Below, in pieces: positions 62,571-64,000 of a DNA stretch of 64,000 nt. The stretch comes from Streptomyces sp. NBC_00442 (lineage in GTDB: Bacteria; Actinomycetota; Actinomycetes; Streptomycetales; Streptomycetaceae). Under the pieces are notes generated by a model. It searched no databases, had not been told where the DNA came from, and worked only from the letters and a program-made list of their open reading frames with translations. How positions within the stretch are numbered: the stretch's first letter is position 1; each line of letters starts with the position of its first letter. The stretch covers positions 1,488,001-1,552,000 of the forward strand of contig NZ_CP107918.1 of assembly GCF_036014195.1 (NCBI RefSeq), read 5' to 3'. The position numbers and the translations under genes are program-made.

Positions 62571-63230
62571 CTATCCGGTGATGCCGTACGGCTCGGGTGC
62601 ACGCCAGCGCTGGAACGGCCGGTCCAGCGAGTACCGCCCGTCGGCGCCCAGCAGCAGTGTTCTGGTCTCCGCGTTTCCGGGGTTGGACAGCGACTCGAAG
62701 TCCGCCACGCTCCAGTGGAACCAGCGCATGCAGAACAGCCGCATGGTGAGCCCGTGCGTCACGAGAAGCACGTTGGGCGGGTGGTCCGGCGCTTCGAAGC
62801 TCCGGTAGAGGCTCTCCAGGAATGCACCCACCCGGTCGTAGACATCGGCCCCCGACTCGCCTTGCGCGAACCGGTAGAAGAAGTGGCCGTACGCGTCCCG
62901 GTACGCCTTCTGGAGCTTGACGTCGTCCCGGTCCTGCCAGTTCCCCCAGTCCTGTTCGCGCAGCCGTGGCTCCTCCCTGATGCGCACCTGCTCCGGGGCG
63001 AGACCGAACGCCCGGAACGTCTCGTGGGTGCGGCGGTACGGCGACACGTACACGCTGACCTTTTCCTCGCCGAACAGCGCACGCAGCCGCTCGCCCGTCG
63101 CCTCGGCCTGCCGCAGGCCGCTCTCGGTGAGCCTCAGCGCATGGTCGGGCTCGCGCTCGTACACGGTGTCGTCGGCATTGCCCTCCGACTCGCCATGCCG
63201 GACGAGGACGATGCGCCGTGGTCTTGCCAT
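62571..63230 (-). CDS. Histidine phosphatase (phosphoglycerate mutase-like) family protein
   Basis: 219 residues. The catalytic motif VLVRHGESEGN (His12 is phosphorylated) is at the N-terminus, and the second histidine is in LLVTHGLTMR. YVSPYRRTHETF and the acidic EQDWGNWQ region are consistent with a broad-specificity phosphatase rather than glycolytic mutase. ATG 63230 follows AGGG seven bases upstream. It is first in a two-gene unit with the ADP-ribosylglycohydrolase. Physiological substrate unknown. Confidence 0.92.
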   Translation of the reverse strand: MARPRRIVLVRHGESEGNADDTVYEREPDHALRLTESGLRQAEATGERLRALFGEEKVSVYVSPYRRTHETFRAFGLAPEQVRIREEPRLREQDWGNWQDRDDVKLQKAYRDAYGHFFYRFAQGESGADVYDRVGAFLESLYRSFEAPDHPPNVLLVTHGLTMRLFCMRWFHWSVADFESLSNPGNAETRTLLLGADGRYSLDRPFQRWRAPEPYGITG

Positions 63231-63434
63231 GCACAAACCCTAGATCGCCCGCGCCCCGATCGAGCGACTGTGCGACCTCCATCCGGCGTAGGCGCGCGCC
63301 GGCCCCTACCGGGCACCCCTCGTCGCGGGTGTTCGCCCGGTGTCGCGGGCAGGCCTGGATGAGCGTGAACAACATGAGCGTCTCCCGTTTTCCTTCGCCG
63401 GCCGGGCATCCCGGAGCGGCCCCCACCCATCCAT

Positions 63435-63458
63435 GTAACGCAACTTTTGTGGCGTTAC
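63435..63458. promoter_or_regulatory. TetR-type operator
   Basis: GTAACGC-N10-GCGTTAC, seven perfect pairs, overlaps a TTGTGG -35-like box (63447). A CAGACT -10-like box follows 17 bp later (63470). A third half-site TAACGCAAC lies at 63485. This is the usual layout for autorepression of the TetR gene that follows. Confidence 0.65.
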
Positions 63459-63510
63459 TGCGAGTGTGGCAGACTACGGCCCACTAACGCAACAGGAGTC
63501 GCAATTGAAT

Positions 63511-64000
63511 ATGACGCCCGACCCGCAGGCCGCCCACGCCCCGACCCCGCAGGAGCCGACACCGAAGAAGGCCGCGGCACCCCCGGACTCCACCGCCCCA
63601 TCGGCGACACCCGGCAGCAGACGTCCGGGCGGACGCACGGCGCGCACCCGGGCCGCGGTGCGCGAGGCCGTGCTCACCGGGCTGTCCGAGCAGGGCTATC
63701 CGGGCCTCACCGTCGAGTACGTGGCCGAACACTCGGGCGTGCACAAGACGACCCTGTACCGGCGCTGGGGCGGCCTCGAAGGGCTCGTCGCCGATGCGCT
63801 CGACCCGGCCGGCGAGGAAGACTGGAGCCCGCCGGACACCGGGAGCCTTGCGGGGGATCTGCGCGCGCTGGCCCGCGAGATGGCCCAGTCGTTCGGCGCC
63901 GGGTCCGGGGGCGCCGGCCCCACTGCGCTCATCGCGGCGGCGTTCACATCGGCGCGCGCAGCGGATGCGCTGCGCGCGCTGTACACCGAGCGGTTCGAGC
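63511..64000 (+). CDS. TetR-family transcriptional regulator (3' end outside window)
   Basis: 163 residues visible, open to the window edge. A disordered Pro/Ala/Thr-rich N-terminus (about 1-40) precedes the TetR HTH (about 42-95: RTRAAVREAVLTGLSEQG, then LTVEYVAEHSGVHKTTLYRRW) and the start of the ligand-binding domain. ATG 63511 is annotated; TTG 63505 has AGGAG at the better spacing (six bases) and may be the true start. An inverted-repeat operator overlaps the promoter. Neighbouring target genes to the right are not visible. Confidence 0.9.
   Translation, partial: MTPDPQAAHAPTPQEPTPKKAAAPPDSTAPSATPGSRRPGGRTARTRAAVREAVLTGLSEQGYPGLTVEYVAEHSGVHKTTLYRRWGGLEGLVADALDPAGEEDWSPPDTGSLAGDLRALAREMAQSFGAGSGGAGPTALIAAAFTSARAADALRALYTERFE

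Overview
The window reads as a stretch of Streptomyces chromosome: very high GC, GTG and TTG starts, GTGA stop/start overlaps, long overlapping shadow ORFs, and an almost complete core block (ptsH, parC, a citrate-synthase pair, parE, hrdB, rnhB). The order of these markers matches what I remember of the S. coelicolor chromosome around ptsH (SCO5841), parC (SCO5836), parE (SCO5822) and hrdB (SCO5820). The species cannot be named from the sequence alone. All coordinates and start choices are hand-read from ribosome binding sites, overlaps and family N-termini.

Layout. (1) 1-6105: end of a DUF5998 gene, a PatA-type GNAT/acyl-CoA-ligase acetyltransferase, ptsH with a DasR-type site, a GntR regulator, and an M23 endopeptidase under a c-di-AMP (ydaO-type) riboswitch. 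(2) 6106-15557: a paired M16 protease operon, parC, a CobW-like GTPase, Streptomyces intergenic repeats, then two divergent citrate-synthase-family genes. One of these has an N-terminal helix-turn-helix, and a perfect 15-bp palindrome lies between them. (3) 15681-30612: an accessory carbohydrate region. A lacI-malE-malF-malG-GH13-GH87 operon and a second, very large modular GH87 enzyme flank a DGPF/ECF42 sigma-factor pair. I read it as a locus for hydrolysis, uptake and intracellular breakdown of fungal alpha-1,3-glucan or a related alpha-glucan. (4) 30995-42017: a CitA/DcuS-type kinase and regulator, an NMT1/SsuA-type ABC transporter, a second closely related but orphan regulator, an ActP-like symporter with its DUF485 partner, and a NarL-type two-component operon. 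(5) 42233-53975: parE, a zinc-ribbon small protein, a trypsin-like protease, hrdB, a FadR-type regulator, a fused ABC exporter with a degenerate Walker A, an NrtR-like Nudix regulator and a glycogen-debranching-like protein. (6) 54121-64000: a minisatellite, a DUF4192 protein, MFS and LysR gene remnants, a RecQ-phosphoribosyltransferase fusion, two unknown proteins, rnhB, an ADP-ribosylglycohydrolase with a histidine phosphatase, and a TetR regulator cut by the window edge.

How the parts work together. In the alpha-glucan region the secreted GH87 enzymes would release oligosaccharides, the lipoprotein and two permeases would import them (with an ATPase encoded elsewhere, MsiK-like), the cytosolic GH13 enzyme would hydrolyse them, and the LacI repressor would control the set. 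Two perfect intercistronic hairpins in this operon look suited to setting different expression levels. The HTH-citrate synthase with its divergent partner and palindrome is the best candidate for an undescribed regulatory arrangement. Several regulatory sites can be read directly: a DasR-type site, the c-di-AMP riboswitch, an ECF42-type promoter, a Nudix-regulator operator placed between -35 and -10, and a TetR operator. No tRNA, rRNA, insertion sequence, CRISPR array or replication origin was seen.
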